A stretch of 64,000 nucleotides of DNA from Bradyrhizobium diazoefficiens (GCF_016616425.1 NZ_CP067101.1:2170001-2234000), one strand, 5' to 3'; shown: positions 8,912-16,985, numbered from the stretch's first letter. Program-made: numbers and translations. The notes: generated from the sequence alone by a model not told the origin.

Positions 8912-10644
8912 TGGTGATGTCCGTCGTTCCGACCGACACGTTCGCTGAAGCGACCTCGGCGATCGAGGACGTCTCCTCGCGCATCGAGGACGTCTTTGCG
9001 CGCGTCGGTCACGAACTCGGACGCGGCCACCTCATCTTCAAGGAGCTGAACCAGGGTCTGGCGACGCTCTCCGGCGAACTCTCGGGCGCCGAGATCGAAG
9101 GCGCTGCAACGGCGTTGCAGGAGATCGCCGCACGGCTGAGCGAACTGGCGCAGGCGCTACCGGCGGAGAGCGCCCTGCTGGAGACGATCGGCAAGAGCAC
9201 GGCAGGGGCGTCTTCGCTCCTCAAGCCGCTGTTCAAGCATATCCAGATGATCACCATCATCGCGCGCAGCGCGCGGATCGAGGCGGCCTCGCTTGACGGC
9301 GACCGCGAGGGCTTTCTCGCCTTCACGCAGGAGGCCTATGATCTCGGCAAGGCCGTGCAGCGCTCGATCGAAGACTGCGCGCGGGACCAGCAGCGCCTGT
9401 CCGAGGCGGTCGCCACCGCCTCCGGCCGGCAGAAGGAGTTCGAGAGCAGCTATCTGGCTCAGCTGGTGTCGGAGAGCGCCGAACTTGGTGCGGCCCATTC
9501 CAGGCTACGCGATCAGCGCAGCAAGAGCTCCCATCTGGCCGACCGCGCAAGCTCCAGCACCAGGAAGATCGCGGAGGCGGTCGGCAGCGCAATCATCTCG
9601 CTGCAGGCGGGCGACAGCACGCGTCAACGTCTTGAACACGTGGCCCACGGCCTCGGCTTTGCGTCGGAACGCGCGCCGAGCCTCGTCCCCGGACCGGTTC
9701 CGAGCGATGACGGCGTGCGTGCGATTTGTCAGTTGCAGGCGGCCCAACTCAAGGATGCTCAGCGCGAGTTCGGCGGCGACGTCGGCCAGATCGTCGGTGC
9801 GCTGTCCGCGATCCTGCGCGATGCAGGCAGCGTCGCCGGCCATGGCCGTACGCTGTTTGGCGGCGAGGAGGGCGGCTCGTCGTCGTTCCTGACACGCATC
9901 AAGCAGACGCTGGCGCACGCGTCGAACCTGATCGCCACCTGCGAGGGCGCCGGTCGCTCGGTCGACGAGGCGCTCGCGATCGTCGAGGACACGCTGGCAA
10001 AATTTCGCCAGGCGATCGCCGGGCTTGCCGAGGCGAGCGTCGACATCACGCTGATCGGAATGAATGCCGGCCTCAAGGCGAGCCATCTCGGCCGCCGCGG
10101 CAGCGCCTTCGTCGTCATCGCCAACGAACTCAAGGCGACCGCCGACCAAGTCTCGGTGGGGGCCGGGCGCCTGAGGCCCGTGCTCGACGATATCGAGCGT
10201 TCGGCCAACGGGCTGAAGGAGCTCCGCGTGCAGGCTGATCCCACACAGCTTGCCAAGCTCGAGCCGCACATCCTTCAGGCGCTGCGCGAGGTCGAGACCG
10301 GCAATGAACGGCTCGGCAAGCTGATGAGCCGGCTCGCCGACGAAGGCGCGGAATTCGAGAGGTTGATGAATTCGGCCCAGGGTCTGATGACGACGCTCGG
10401 CGAAAGCTCCGCGGCTTTGCCTGCGGTCGCCACGCAGCTCGAGGCGGCGAGCGGGGGCGCGCAGGGGCTACAGCCGACCGTGCAAGACCGGGCGATACTC
10501 GACGATATCTTCGCGCGTTACACGATGGAGCGTGAGCGGGATGTTCATCGCGACGTCTTGCAAACACTCGGATTAGTGTCGATCGCCGCCACGCGCCGGG
10601 TCGAGGCGGTCGAGGCCGCGGATGACGGCATAGAATTGTTCTGA
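8911..10644 (+). CDS. Soluble chemotaxis protein with two degenerate receptor-type hairpins and a DxxxQ motif
   Basis: This 577-residue cytoplasmic protein has no transmembrane segment. A TTG at 8908 would add one codon, but the ATG at 8911 overlaps the cheB stop and is preferred. It is helical throughout. Residues about 110-150 (IIARSARIEAASLDG) and about 375-415 (IGMNAGLKASHLGRRGSAFV) each look like a worn version of the MCP tip, which reads [20 protein letters not shown] in the two receptors of this operon. Between them, near residue 235, GDSTRQRLEHV carries a DxxxQ pattern like the CheZ phosphatase site. Being last in the che operon supports a signalling role. Whether it is a receptor decoy, a scaffold or a CheY-P phosphatase cannot be settled from sequence alone. 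Confidence 0.8.
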   Translation: MVMSVVPTDTFAEATSAIEDVSSRIEDVFARVGHELGRGHLIFKELNQGLATLSGELSGAEIEGAATALQEIAARLSELAQALPAESALLETIGKSTAGASSLLKPLFKHIQMITIIARSARIEAASLDGDREGFLAFTQEAYDLGKAVQRSIEDCARDQQRLSEAVATASGRQKEFESSYLAQLVSESAELGAAHSRLRDQRSKSSHLADRASSSTRKIAEAVGSAIISLQAGDSTRQRLEHVAHGLGFASERAPSLVPGPVPSDDGVRAICQLQAAQLKDAQREFGGDVGQIVGALSAILRDAGSVAGHGRTLFGGEEGGSSSFLTRIKQTLAHASNLIATCEGAGRSVDEALAIVEDTLAKFRQAIAGLAEASVDITLIGMNAGLKASHLGRRGSAFVVIANELKATADQVSVGAGRLRPVLDDIERSANGLKELRVQADPTQLAKLEPHILQALREVETGNERLGKLMSRLADEGAEFERLMNSAQGLMTTLGESSAALPAVATQLEAASGGAQGLQPTVQDRAILDDIFARYTMERERDVHRDVLQTLGLVSIAATRRVEAVEAADDGIELF

Positions 10645-10787
10645 CAGCACCGCCGGCATCGCTTCGTGCGGCGGTGGCAATTTGACGGATCGGCTTTGCA
10701 GGGCGTTAACCGTGGCGGAATCCTCGCCGCGTCGGTCATTGTCGCGCCCCGGAGTTCGTCGCAAATACGGATGAATTTCTGCGGCGG

Positions 10788-11243
10788 ATGATTCCCATGA
10801 TAAGAGACGGCAAATACGCGGCCTGGTTCAGGACCCCGCGGGCCCAGGGCACGGGCGTCGTGCATCTGGCGGAGGGGCGGATCTCCGGCAGCGACAGCTT
10901 CTTCACCTATGGCGGCTCCTATCAGTTCGACGACGACCGGCGCTTCACGGCCGTCCTGACCACGCGGCGGCATGCCGAGGGCCCGCCGACCGTGTTCGGG
11001 CTGGACGAGGTCGAGGTCAGCCTTGCGGGTGTGTGCAGCGGTGCGCTGGCGACCTGCTCCGGAACGGCCAGGCAAGCGCCCGACGTGACGTTCGAGGTGA
11101 CGCTGATCTATTGCCAAGAAGATGCGCCGGCTGCGGAGGCTCGAGGCGCCGTCGTGAAGCTCAATGACAAATTGCCCAAGGGCCTCGACAGCCGTTCGCG
11201 GCCGCGCCATGTTCGTGCATCCTCCAGGCATCCTGAAGCTTGA
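10788..11243 (+). CDS. GrlR-like regulatory protein
   Basis: The product is 151 residues (148 from the second ATG at 10797, which may be the true start). The pattern MIRDGKYAAWF, GTGVVHLAEGRISGSD, YGGSYQ, FTAVLTTRRH and VEVSLAG resembles the small beta-barrel GrlR family, described as negative regulators of type III secretion in enteric bacteria and common as orphans in rhizobia. The tail after about residue 115 is low in order and basic. No GrlA or type III gene is nearby, so the regulated target is unknown. It lies 143 bases after the che operon and is probably transcribed separately. Confidence 0.65.
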   Translation: MIPMIRDGKYAAWFRTPRAQGTGVVHLAEGRISGSDSFFTYGGSYQFDDDRRFTAVLTTRRHAEGPPTVFGLDEVEVSLAGVCSGALATCSGTARQAPDVTFEVTLIYCQEDAPAAEARGAVVKLNDKLPKGLDSRSRPRHVRASSRHPEA

Positions 11244-11291
11244 TCCGGAAAAGTGCGCAGCGGTTTTCCGAAGAGACCATGCTTGAACAAT
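11243..11291 (+). repeat. Rhizobial intergenic repeat, copy 1
   Basis: Bases 11243-11270 are the exact reverse complement of 12391-12418 (28 of 28). The flanks also match loosely, with GACCATGCTTGAACAA here against GTTTGAGCATGATCTC there. This GATCCGGAAAAGTGCGCAGC-type element is familiar from intergenic regions of Bradyrhizobium genomes. This copy begins at the stop of the GrlR-like gene. Confidence 0.7.
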
Positions 11292-11403
11292 TAGTCTTGC
11301 GTTGACGCTATCGCAGCGAAACGGTCTGCGACCGCGGCGCGGCAAGGGCGCGTTTAGGCGCAGAAGGCTAGGATGAGGGCCGCTGTAACGGACGGACGAG
11401 AAC

Positions 11404-11643
11404 ATGCCTCAGATCTGGATGACCTATGCCGAACTGGCGACACTCAGCGGCTGCACGCCGGCAGAAGCCAGAATGCGGGCCATCCATTTGTCGCTCGACC
11501 GCCGCAAGAGCCGCGACGGAGCAACGCGCGTCAAGCTTGACCTGGCGCTGACGGTCAAGTTCTTCGCATCAATCCGCGAAGCGGATTTCGATCTCGACGG
11601 CGCCATCGAGGCGCTCCAGAGCACGCACAGGCAAATGGGCTGA
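11404..11643 (+). CDS. Conserved hypothetical small protein
   Basis: This 79-residue soluble protein begins MPQIWMTYAELATLSGC. The first half (TYAELATLSGCTPAEARMRA) has the look of a helix-turn-helix element followed by an Arg-rich stretch (LDRRKSRDGATRVKLD). This fits a small DNA-binding or regulatory protein, though no family is certain. GGACGGACGAGAAC precedes the ATG. No operon partner is evident: the neighbours on either side are about 160-190 bases away. Confidence 0.6.
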   Translation: MPQIWMTYAELATLSGCTPAEARMRAIHLSLDRRKSRDGATRVKLDLALTVKFFASIREADFDLDGAIEALQSTHRQMG

Positions 11644-11837
11644 GCCTCCTGCCCGATTGGGTTCCGCGAGCGCGGGGTCACTTAAGCCCGCTTCACGCCC
11701 CCCAGGCTGGCTGCTCGAGGCGCCCGCCGTGGGATTTCCGATAGCTTTTCGCGAATCAGGCATAACTTGTTTCCGGAATTTCAAGCCGGAGCCGGGGTTT
11801 CAACCGCAACTGGTCCTAAAGCCCGTAGGAGAATGCC

Positions 11838-12284
11838 ATGAGGAAAGCCAAGCATCGGGTCGGCGTGACAATGTTGGGAACGATGATGCTGGGCGGACTG
11901 CTCATCGTCACTGCCGCGCCGTCACGTGCGGAGGTCGTCAAGCTGCAGGCCGCCCTCAAGGGCAGCAATGAAGTGCCTCCGAACAACTCCTCCGGTTCAG
12001 GCAAGGCCGAGGCTGCGTTCGATACTGCGACGAAGGTCCTGACCTATACGGTTACATATGCCGGTCTGACTGGTCCGGCGATGGGGGCTCATTTTCATGG
12101 TCCGGGTGAGGCGGGCAAGAACGCCGGCATCGTTTTGCCCTTCAAGACGGTCCAAAGCCCCATCCAAGGCAGCGCCACGCTCACGGACGCTCAGGCGGCC
12201 GATCTGTTGGCCGGGAAGTGGTACGCGAACATCCACACGGCTGCGAACCCGGGCGGCGAACTGCGCGGGCAGATGATGAAGTAG
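11838..12284 (+). CDS. Exported CHRD-domain protein
   Basis: This 148-residue protein has an N-terminal signal peptide (LGGLLIVTAAPSRAE, cleavage probably after residue 31). A CHRD domain then fills the rest of the protein: LKGSNEVPP near 39, GKAEAAFD, YTVTYAGLTGP near 74, AHFHGPG near 87, and a final WYANIHTAANPGGELRGQM. CHRD domains occur in chordin and in many bacterial exported proteins of unknown role. The conserved HFHGP and NPGGELRGQ motifs are both intact. The start has GTAGGAGAATGCC just upstream as a good ribosome-binding site. Confidence 0.88.
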   Translation: MRKAKHRVGVTMLGTMMLGGLLIVTAAPSRAEVVKLQAALKGSNEVPPNNSSGSGKAEAAFDTATKVLTYTVTYAGLTGPAMGAHFHGPGEAGKNAGIVLPFKTVQSPIQGSATLTDAQAADLLAGKWYANIHTAANPGGELRGQMMK

Positions 12285-12295
12285 GGACGGCGTTC

Positions 12296-12426
12296 CTAAA
12301 GCGCGATGCGATTGGGATGAATCTTCATCGCGCTTTAGGTTGTTGTTTGAGCATGATCTCCGCGCAAACGCATCCCGCGTTTGTCGCGAGGGAAAACCGC
12401 TGCGCACTTTTCCGGATCATGCTTAG
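12296..12426 (-). repeat. Rhizobial intergenic repeat, copy 2 (long form)
   Basis: AAAGCGCGATGCGATTGGGA starts a composite element that ends in GGAAAACCGCTGCGCACTTT then TCCGGATC. Bases 12391-12418 are the exact reverse complement of 11243-11270. Between GAGCATGATCTC and GGAAAACC this copy carries about 28 extra bases (CGCGCAAACGCATCCCGCGT then TTGTCGCGAG), themselves a small hairpin, that copy 1 lacks. An internal AAAGCGCGATG / CATCGCGCTTT inverted repeat is also present. Confidence 0.7.
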
Positions 12427-12456
12427 GCGCTGAAGACGTTGGCTGCGCCGTGGACT

Positions 12457-12822
12457 TCAGGCTGGCGGCCGGGGCAGGAAGGCCAGGATCGTCTGGGCGA
12501 GGATGACACCGACGGTACCTCCCGCCGCCTTTTGCAGCACGTCCAGGAAGCCTGGATCGCGATCGGGTGTCAACGCTTGCAGGATTTCCAGTCCGATTGC
12601 GACAGCGATGACAAGCGAGCAGGCCAAAGCGAGCCGGCCCGGCAGCAGGAAGGACAGGAGGAAACCCAACAGGCCGTAGGCGCTGAACCGTTCGATGACG
12701 ACGATCCAGTAGGCCTCGGCATGCCCCATCAGCGCCGGCCTTCCCGCCAGCCTTGCCAAAGTGGCATAGGCGATGAGGGCGAGGCAGATTCCTGCGGCTG
12801 CGATGAGGTGATTTCGACGCAT
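12457..12822 (-). CDS. VanZ-like small membrane protein
   Basis: The product is 121 residues with four predicted membrane segments at about 7-27, 38-60, 66-86 and 98-117. The arrangement and the motifs ERFSAYGLLGFLLSF, SLVIAVAIGLEILQ and GFLDVLQKAAGGTVGV match the VanZ-like family, which in Bradyrhizobium appears as stand-alone genes of unknown function. The E-x-x-Q element followed by a D-x-x-x-N/K-type segment near the last helix is the family hallmark. There are no resistance genes nearby, so a role in glycopeptide resistance is not implied. Confidence 0.75.
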   Translation of the reverse strand: MRRNHLIAAAGICLALIAYATLARLAGRPALMGHAEAYWIVVIERFSAYGLLGFLLSFLLPGRLALACSLVIAVAIGLEILQALTPDRDPGFLDVLQKAAGGTVGVILAQTILAFLPRPPA

Positions 12823-12927
12823 GACCTAGCATAGCCGCTTGGGTGCCATTCCGCTTCGAAAGACGAGAACATCGTTAAAGCGCCAAGCTTTCTCGGCGAA
12901 GAACGGGATGCCGCCCGGCGGAGATGG

Positions 12928-14514
12928 TCAGGCCACCAAGACATCGCCAGGCGGCGCTGCGGATGCGGAGTGCTTGCGTGAATCGACGAGCTCGCTGAAC
13001 TTCGGAAACGGAAGCGGTGCGGCGACGAGATAGCCCTGTCCTTCTTCGACGCCGGACGCGATCAGGGCCTGGCGCTGCTCCTCCGTCTCGATTCCTTCGG
13101 CCACGACCGTCATTCGGAAGTCCCTGGCGAGCGCGACCAACATCTCGACGATCGTTGTGGTCGATGCATCCAGGGTAACGGTGTCGACGAAGAACTTGTC
13201 GATCTTGATCGTGTTGGCGCCGAGCCCCTTCAGTCGCGACAGCCCACTATGGCCAACGCCGACGTCGTCGATGGCGACCCGGAAGCCATGGTCACGCAGC
13301 TCGGCCACCACAGCCGCGGCGTGCGCGAGATCATCGAGCTCGTCACGTTCGGTAACTTCGACCACGATCTGGCGTGCGGAGACTCTCGCCGTCAGAACCG
13401 TGCGCCGCAGCGTTTCGACAAAGCCGGCACTCAGCAGGTGCCCGGGCACGACATTCACAGACATCTTGAAGGCCTTCTCCGCCCTCAGCACAGGCCGCAG
13501 GTCGGAGAGCGCCGATCTCAGGATCTGCCAGGTCATCACCTGGACGCGCCCGCTGGACTCGGCCAGCGGAATGAAGTTCATCGGCGGCACCACCGAGCCG
13601 TCCCGGCGAACCCAGCGCGCCAGAATCTCGCAGCCCGTGATCCGGCCCGTCCTGAGGTCGAAGATGGGTTGGTAGTATGGCTTGAATTCGCCGGCTGCGA
13701 GGGCGCGATCGAGATCGGCGACCGGCCCTTCCATCCGGCGGCTGCGTGCCAGCAGGATGCCGAAGAGTGCACCAAGTCCAAGGGCCACCAAGAGCACCGG
13801 CCAATACGCCTCGCTGTTCCAGCTCGAAAGGACTGAGTGCTCGAGCCGGATCGTGGCATGAAGCGGAAACCGCGCGGAATGCCTGTCGAAGCTGATCGGA
13901 CCGAGCAAGGGTCTGTCGGCATCGAGCCGGAATTCGCCGAGCTTCTCGCCATTGCTCAAGGCGAGGATCACCTCGCTGTGCGCGCGCAACTCGGCGGGCA
14001 TGAGATCGAACAGATTGGCATTGATGCCGACAATGGCGACCAGGGCGGAGCTGCGATTGACGTCCTTGAGCACGCCCAATGCGTCGCCGCCGAACTGCTC
14101 CACGCGGAACAGCGAGAGCGCCTTGTCGCGCGAGGACAGCATGTCGTGGCGATCTGCCCATCCCTTGTCGAACTCGAGCGTCTCGGAATAGGCCGAGCAG
14201 ATCACCGATCCGTCGGGATTGACGAGCCGAACGTCCTTGATGGCCGAGCGCTGGTAGACGTGGAGCCGGATGGCTTGCAGTGCTGCCGGCTCGCAGCTTG
14301 CAAGATCACGCCTCGCGAGCTCGTCCAGGCTGGATGCGGCAAAATCGACTGCAAATTCGGAGCGGCGCAGAACGACCTCTGTCAGCTCGTTGAGCTGGTG
14401 CGCCTGCTGATGGCGAATGACGGCCTCTGCCGCGAAATGGCCCGCCAACCCGAACGCCATCATGCTCGCAAGCACGAGCGCCACAAACGAGAGGTTCGGT
14501 CGCTGCTGTCTCAT
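12928..14514 (-). CDS. Membrane-bound CSS-motif EAL-domain c-di-GMP phosphodiesterase
   Basis: This 528-residue protein is read from the ATG at 14514; upstream in-frame codons back to 14643 look non-coding. TM1 is at about residues 8-27. A periplasmic CSS-type sensor follows, with two cysteines (LASCEPAAL and VICSAYSE) that may form a regulatory disulfide. TM2 is at about 238-258. The EAL domain starts near 270, with CEILARWVRRDG as the EAL signature and then MSVNVVPGHLLS, EVTERDELDD, DDVGVGHSGLSRLKGL, IKIDKFFVD and VVAEGIETEEQ. All metal and catalytic residues appear intact, so it should hydrolyse c-di-GMP in response to a periplasmic signal. It is not a LapD: there is no GGDEF or HAMP. Confidence 0.9.
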   Translation of the reverse strand: MRQQRPNLSFVALVLASMMAFGLAGHFAAEAVIRHQQAHQLNELTEVVLRRSEFAVDFAASSLDELARRDLASCEPAALQAIRLHVYQRSAIKDVRLVNPDGSVICSAYSETLEFDKGWADRHDMLSSRDKALSLFRVEQFGGDALGVLKDVNRSSALVAIVGINANLFDLMPAELRAHSEVILALSNGEKLGEFRLDADRPLLGPISFDRHSARFPLHATIRLEHSVLSSWNSEAYWPVLLVALGLGALFGILLARSRRMEGPVADLDRALAAGEFKPYYQPIFDLRTGRITGCEILARWVRRDGSVVPPMNFIPLAESSGRVQVMTWQILRSALSDLRPVLRAEKAFKMSVNVVPGHLLSAGFVETLRRTVLTARVSARQIVVEVTERDELDDLAHAAAVVAELRDHGFRVAIDDVGVGHSGLSRLKGLGANTIKIDKFFVDTVTLDASTTTIVEMLVALARDFRMTVVAEGIETEEQRQALIASGVEEGQGYLVAAPLPFPKFSELVDSRKHSASAAPPGDVLVA

Positions 14515-14673
14515 CCGGTCCGGGCGGAAGTCAGGAGAGGCTGGGTGACTGATGTTGGGAATTGAGCCTAGCCAGCGGGAGCTAAGATAGGGTTTAACGC
14601 GCGGGTGGGCCCGGAAGGGCTGCCCGGGTGATGGCCTGACCAACGATCTCGCAAGTATGGAAAGTTGAGCAGT

Positions 14674-14907
14674 ATGATCAGGAGGTTAAGCCTCCTCCTG
14701 TCGTCGGTCTTCGGAAGCTCCGTGGCCCGGGCGCAGGGAATCAAGGACCAGCCATCGGGCACTCAGCCCACCTCAGCCACCCGTAGCGGCACGGCGACGA
14801 ATTCCGGTTCGGAGACCATGAGTGGAGCCTTCAAGGGGGCAGGGAAACCCATCTACGGAATCAGCCCCGGGACGGGCTTCCCGAAGAAGACGCGCAACCA
14901 GGTCTGA
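14674..14907 (+). CDS. Small exported hypothetical protein
   Basis: The product is 77 residues from the ATG at 14674; a TTG at 14665 is possible. It has a basic start, then a hydrophobic stretch (LSLLLSSVFGSSVARAQG) with a likely signal-peptidase site after ARA. The mature part is short and rich in Ser, Thr, Gly and Pro, with no recognised domain. It converges with the small membrane-protein gene at 14946. Low complexity and small size limit confidence, but the signal peptide argues for a real gene. Confidence 0.45.
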   Translation: MIRRLSLLLSSVFGSSVARAQGIKDQPSGTQPTSATRSGTATNSGSETMSGAFKGAGKPIYGISPGTGFPKKTRNQV

Positions 14908-14945
14908 GCGGGCCGGGCGGGCTGAAGCAGGATGCTTGGTCGCGC

Positions 14946-15101
14946 TCATCGGGTGCGGGCGGGGATGGCCTCTGGATAAGATCGGACGGACCTGTCGGTA
15001 TCGGGCGCGGCGTGATCGCGGGCGGCCCGCAGCCGAAGCACCAAGAAGGCGATGTTGATCGCCAGCCAAATCAACATTGCGGAAATGGCAAAATGGAGCA
15101 T
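14946..15101 (-). CDS. Small single-span membrane protein
   Basis: The product is 51 residues: MLHFAISAMLIWLAINIAFL followed by VLRLRAARDH and a polar tail. One membrane helix covers about residues 4-24, with positive charges after it, predicting an N-out or periplasmic start and a cytoplasmic tail. AGCGAGGTCTGGCA lies before the ATG, giving a GAGG ribosome-binding site. No family is recognised. Short single-helix proteins of this kind are frequent in Bradyrhizobium. Confidence 0.45.
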   Translation of the reverse strand: MLHFAISAMLIWLAINIAFLVLRLRAARDHAAPDTDRSVRSYPEAIPARTR

Positions 15102-15250
15102 TGCCAGACCTCGCTGCGAAGTCTGCGTTAACACCTGATGGTTGCTTTGGTTCCGTCCTGCAAGGCGAAAAGCTCGACGCCGTTCCGAGAGATGTGTTGC
15201 CGCAATGGCGAACAACGAAAACTGCCGTCCGCGACGAGCTGTTTCCAAGA

Positions 15251-15424
15251 CTACCCCTTCTTTCCCGTCTTCGACTTTAACGAAAGACCAAGCCGCAAAG
15301 CCATGCGCTTGATCGCATCCGGCGAGCGGCCGAGAACTTTCGCCGCCTCCTCCAGCGAGGTTGAAGACTTGGCCAACTCCATGAGCCGGCGGTCTTCCTT
15401 GAACGACCAGGGCTTGCGCGCCAT
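15251..15424 (-). CDS. Small Myb/SANT-like helix-turn-helix protein
   Basis: The product is 57 residues beginning MARKPWSFKEDRRLMELAKS. The pattern W-S-x-x-E-D-x-x-L followed by a second helix and GRSPDAIKRMALRLGLSLK resembles a single Myb/SANT or GcrA-like DNA-binding unit, and such stand-alone proteins are common in rhizobia. The start at 15424 is chosen because the characteristic W near residue 6 directly follows it and upstream codons look non-coding. A role as a small DNA-binding regulator is inference from the fold only. Confidence 0.65.
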   Translation of the reverse strand: MARKPWSFKEDRRLMELAKSSTSLEEAAKVLGRSPDAIKRMALRLGLSLKSKTGKKG

Positions 15425-16074
15425 AACCGAAATGATCCTTTCGTCGACACAACGACAAAGCCGCCAAGCGACCCATGTTCGCTCGACGGCTTTGCTTGGG
15501 TGGGGCCGAGCTTGGGGGAGCCCGGTGTGAAGATGGATATGCGATCGGCGAGACTTCGCAACAAGCAACGCGGATTAAGCTAACCGCTCAACCTTACTGC
15601 GATGAAATCGGCAGGCTGCGCTCCGTATAACCACGGTGTTCTTGCTGGGCGAGGCCGATACGCGCGCTTCGAATCGCCGCGATCGAGAATGTTCTGCGCT
15701 CATGTCCGGTTCTCGCAGAAGCAACGGACGGTTTTCGCAAGCCGCTCTCGCAATCCTGGCGAGGCCGTCGGCCGAGCTCGCATTCGAACTTGCCGGGACA
15801 GCGCACACGCCCCTCTGGCGTCAGCCTCTTCCAGTGGCGCAATCTGCCCTGAAGCAGCGTGAACATGCTGACCAGGTTAGCGTCCGCCGGGCCGTCGATC
15901 GAGCGGTCGATGTGGCCTGCGATTTGGAGGCGTCGAGCTCGGCCTTCACGTCATTGATCCAAGCAAGAAATCTTGCGCGAGCGGAATAGAGGCGTCGCGC
16001 CCGGCTTTCTTTGCGCAAAGACGATCGGAACGGAGGTCACGCTGACTTGCACGAGCTTGATCGCACCCGCGATG
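15425..16074. other. Intergenic region with no supported gene
   Basis: About 650 bases between two minus-strand genes. Several short open frames exist on both strands, but none has a convincing start, signal peptide or domain. The segment around 15680-15760 resembles decayed coding sequence without a recognisable parent. No terminator or RNA gene was seen. Confidence 0.4.
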
Positions 16075-16389
16075 CTAGCCACCGGACTCGAGGCGGCTGG
16101 TTCGTGCCTGCGCAGCCCGTTCGAGATCCCACGCTCGCTGCAGGCGCTCTGCACTTGTAGCCTTCAATATTCCGGTCCAGGCCTGGGCTAGCGCCGTGAT
16201 GCCTTCGTGCAGATTTGGCGCTTTTCCGGCCGACCAGTCAGGCAAGCCCATCGGTACGCTGATCGACCAGGACCAGCTGTCTCCCGAACGATATACGTTC
16301 CCGATCACACGCCCCTCATAGAGGACGACATAGTGATCTTTGACGTCCGGCCATCGAAGCTTGGCACTGAGGGAGATGGATTTTTTCAT
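16075..16389 (-). CDS. Conserved hypothetical protein
   Basis: The product is 104 residues, soluble, from the ATG at 16389 (MKKSISLSAKLRWPDVKDHY). The recognisable pattern is YVVLYEGRVIGNVYRSGDSW followed by SWSISVPMGLP and a helical tail with an RLQRAWDLERAA stretch. It suggests a small beta-sheet unit that ends in a helix, possibly a phage- or nodulation-region type orphan. I cannot name a family. The tail is Ala/Arg-rich and may be disordered. Confidence 0.55.
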   Translation of the reverse strand: MKKSISLSAKLRWPDVKDHYVVLYEGRVIGNVYRSGDSWSWSISVPMGLPDWSAGKAPNLHEGITALAQAWTGILKATSAERLQRAWDLERAAQARTSRLESGG

Positions 16390-16527
16390 GAACAGGACCC
16401 GTGGCTGAATGACTTCGGCCCGCAATGGGCCGAACAGGGGCGGATGCGCGACGTTTCAAAGCGACGTTTCAAAGCTTGATCGGACCGTATCGATTTGGCA
16501 CTATGTTAGGATATTCGGAGAAAGCTC

Positions 16528-16785
16528 ATGTATAAATCATGTCTGATTGCGATTGCAGCTGCCGTCTGCCTGTGTGCATTGCCCGCGACCGCCCAGAGCG
16601 GGCCATACCCGTTCGGCGATGAGCCATATCGACTTGACTGGTATCCCGACCCCGAGATCGCGACCGGCTGCTGGAAATGGAATTGGCAGCAACACCACTG
16701 GGACAATTACTGTCCGGTTGTCGTGTATCCCAAGGCTTACATGTACCCGCGTGCGGGGGCAGTCGTCGTCCGCGCTAAAGGCTAG
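16528..16785 (+). CDS. Small exported aromatic-rich protein
   Basis: The product is 85 residues. The signal peptide MYKSCLIAIAAAVCLCALPA ends in TAQ, with cleavage likely after residue 23. The mature protein is about 62 residues and unusually rich in Trp, Tyr and Pro (WYPDP, CWKWNWQQHHWDNYCP, YPKAYMYPRAG). Two cysteines bracket the Trp-rich centre and could form a disulfide. GGAGAAAGCTC before the ATG is a good ribosome-binding site. No family is recognised; the composition suggests a small envelope protein. Confidence 0.65.
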   Translation: MYKSCLIAIAAAVCLCALPATAQSGPYPFGDEPYRLDWYPDPEIATGCWKWNWQQHHWDNYCPVVVYPKAYMYPRAGAVVVRAKG

Positions 16786-16834
16786 CCGGTAGCGAGGAGC
16801 GGTGCCTCGGCGCCTCTCAGGTTTGGCAAATCAC

Positions 16835-16985
16835 TTAGTCTTCGATGGTGCAGGCGATCTGGTGTGCTTGCCGAAATTCAGCAGGGCATCCCCTCGGAAG
16901 CTGTCGTCCCCACGCCGCGACCGGCATAGCGACAACCGAGGCCCATCGGGCCTTCAGACGTGGATGCCGCAGAGCGGCGTGCGCC
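16835..16985 (-). pseudogene. Decayed 3' remnant of a paralogue of the exported gene at 50009-50398
   Basis: Read on the minus strand, this stretch encodes MGLGCRYAGRGV, then after a one-base loss DDSFRGDALLNFGKHT, then after a second one-base loss QIACTIED and a TAA at 16835-16837. The intact paralogue reads MGVGYRYAGRGV WLDGFRDNALLNFGPHSQ VACTLQGY over the same region. Nucleotide similarity is obvious across about 130 bases (for example ACGCCGCGACCGGCATAGCG in both). The 5' half of the gene and its signal peptide are not recognisable upstream, so this is a truncated, frameshifted relic. Confidence 0.75.

Noticed and set aside
12457..12822. Glycopeptide resistance gene vanZ
   Set aside because: Only the VanZ-like fold is shared; no vanA/H/X genes are nearby and the fold is common in rhizobia.
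12928..14514. LapD for the adhesin-protease system
   Set aside because: It has a CSS sensor and one EAL domain with all catalytic residues, but no HAMP, no GGDEF and no LapD-type periplasmic fold.
15594..15866. A 90-codon minus-strand gene in the 15.4-16.1 kb gap
   Set aside because: No domain, signal peptide or ribosome-binding site; composition is like the other frames of the same stretch.
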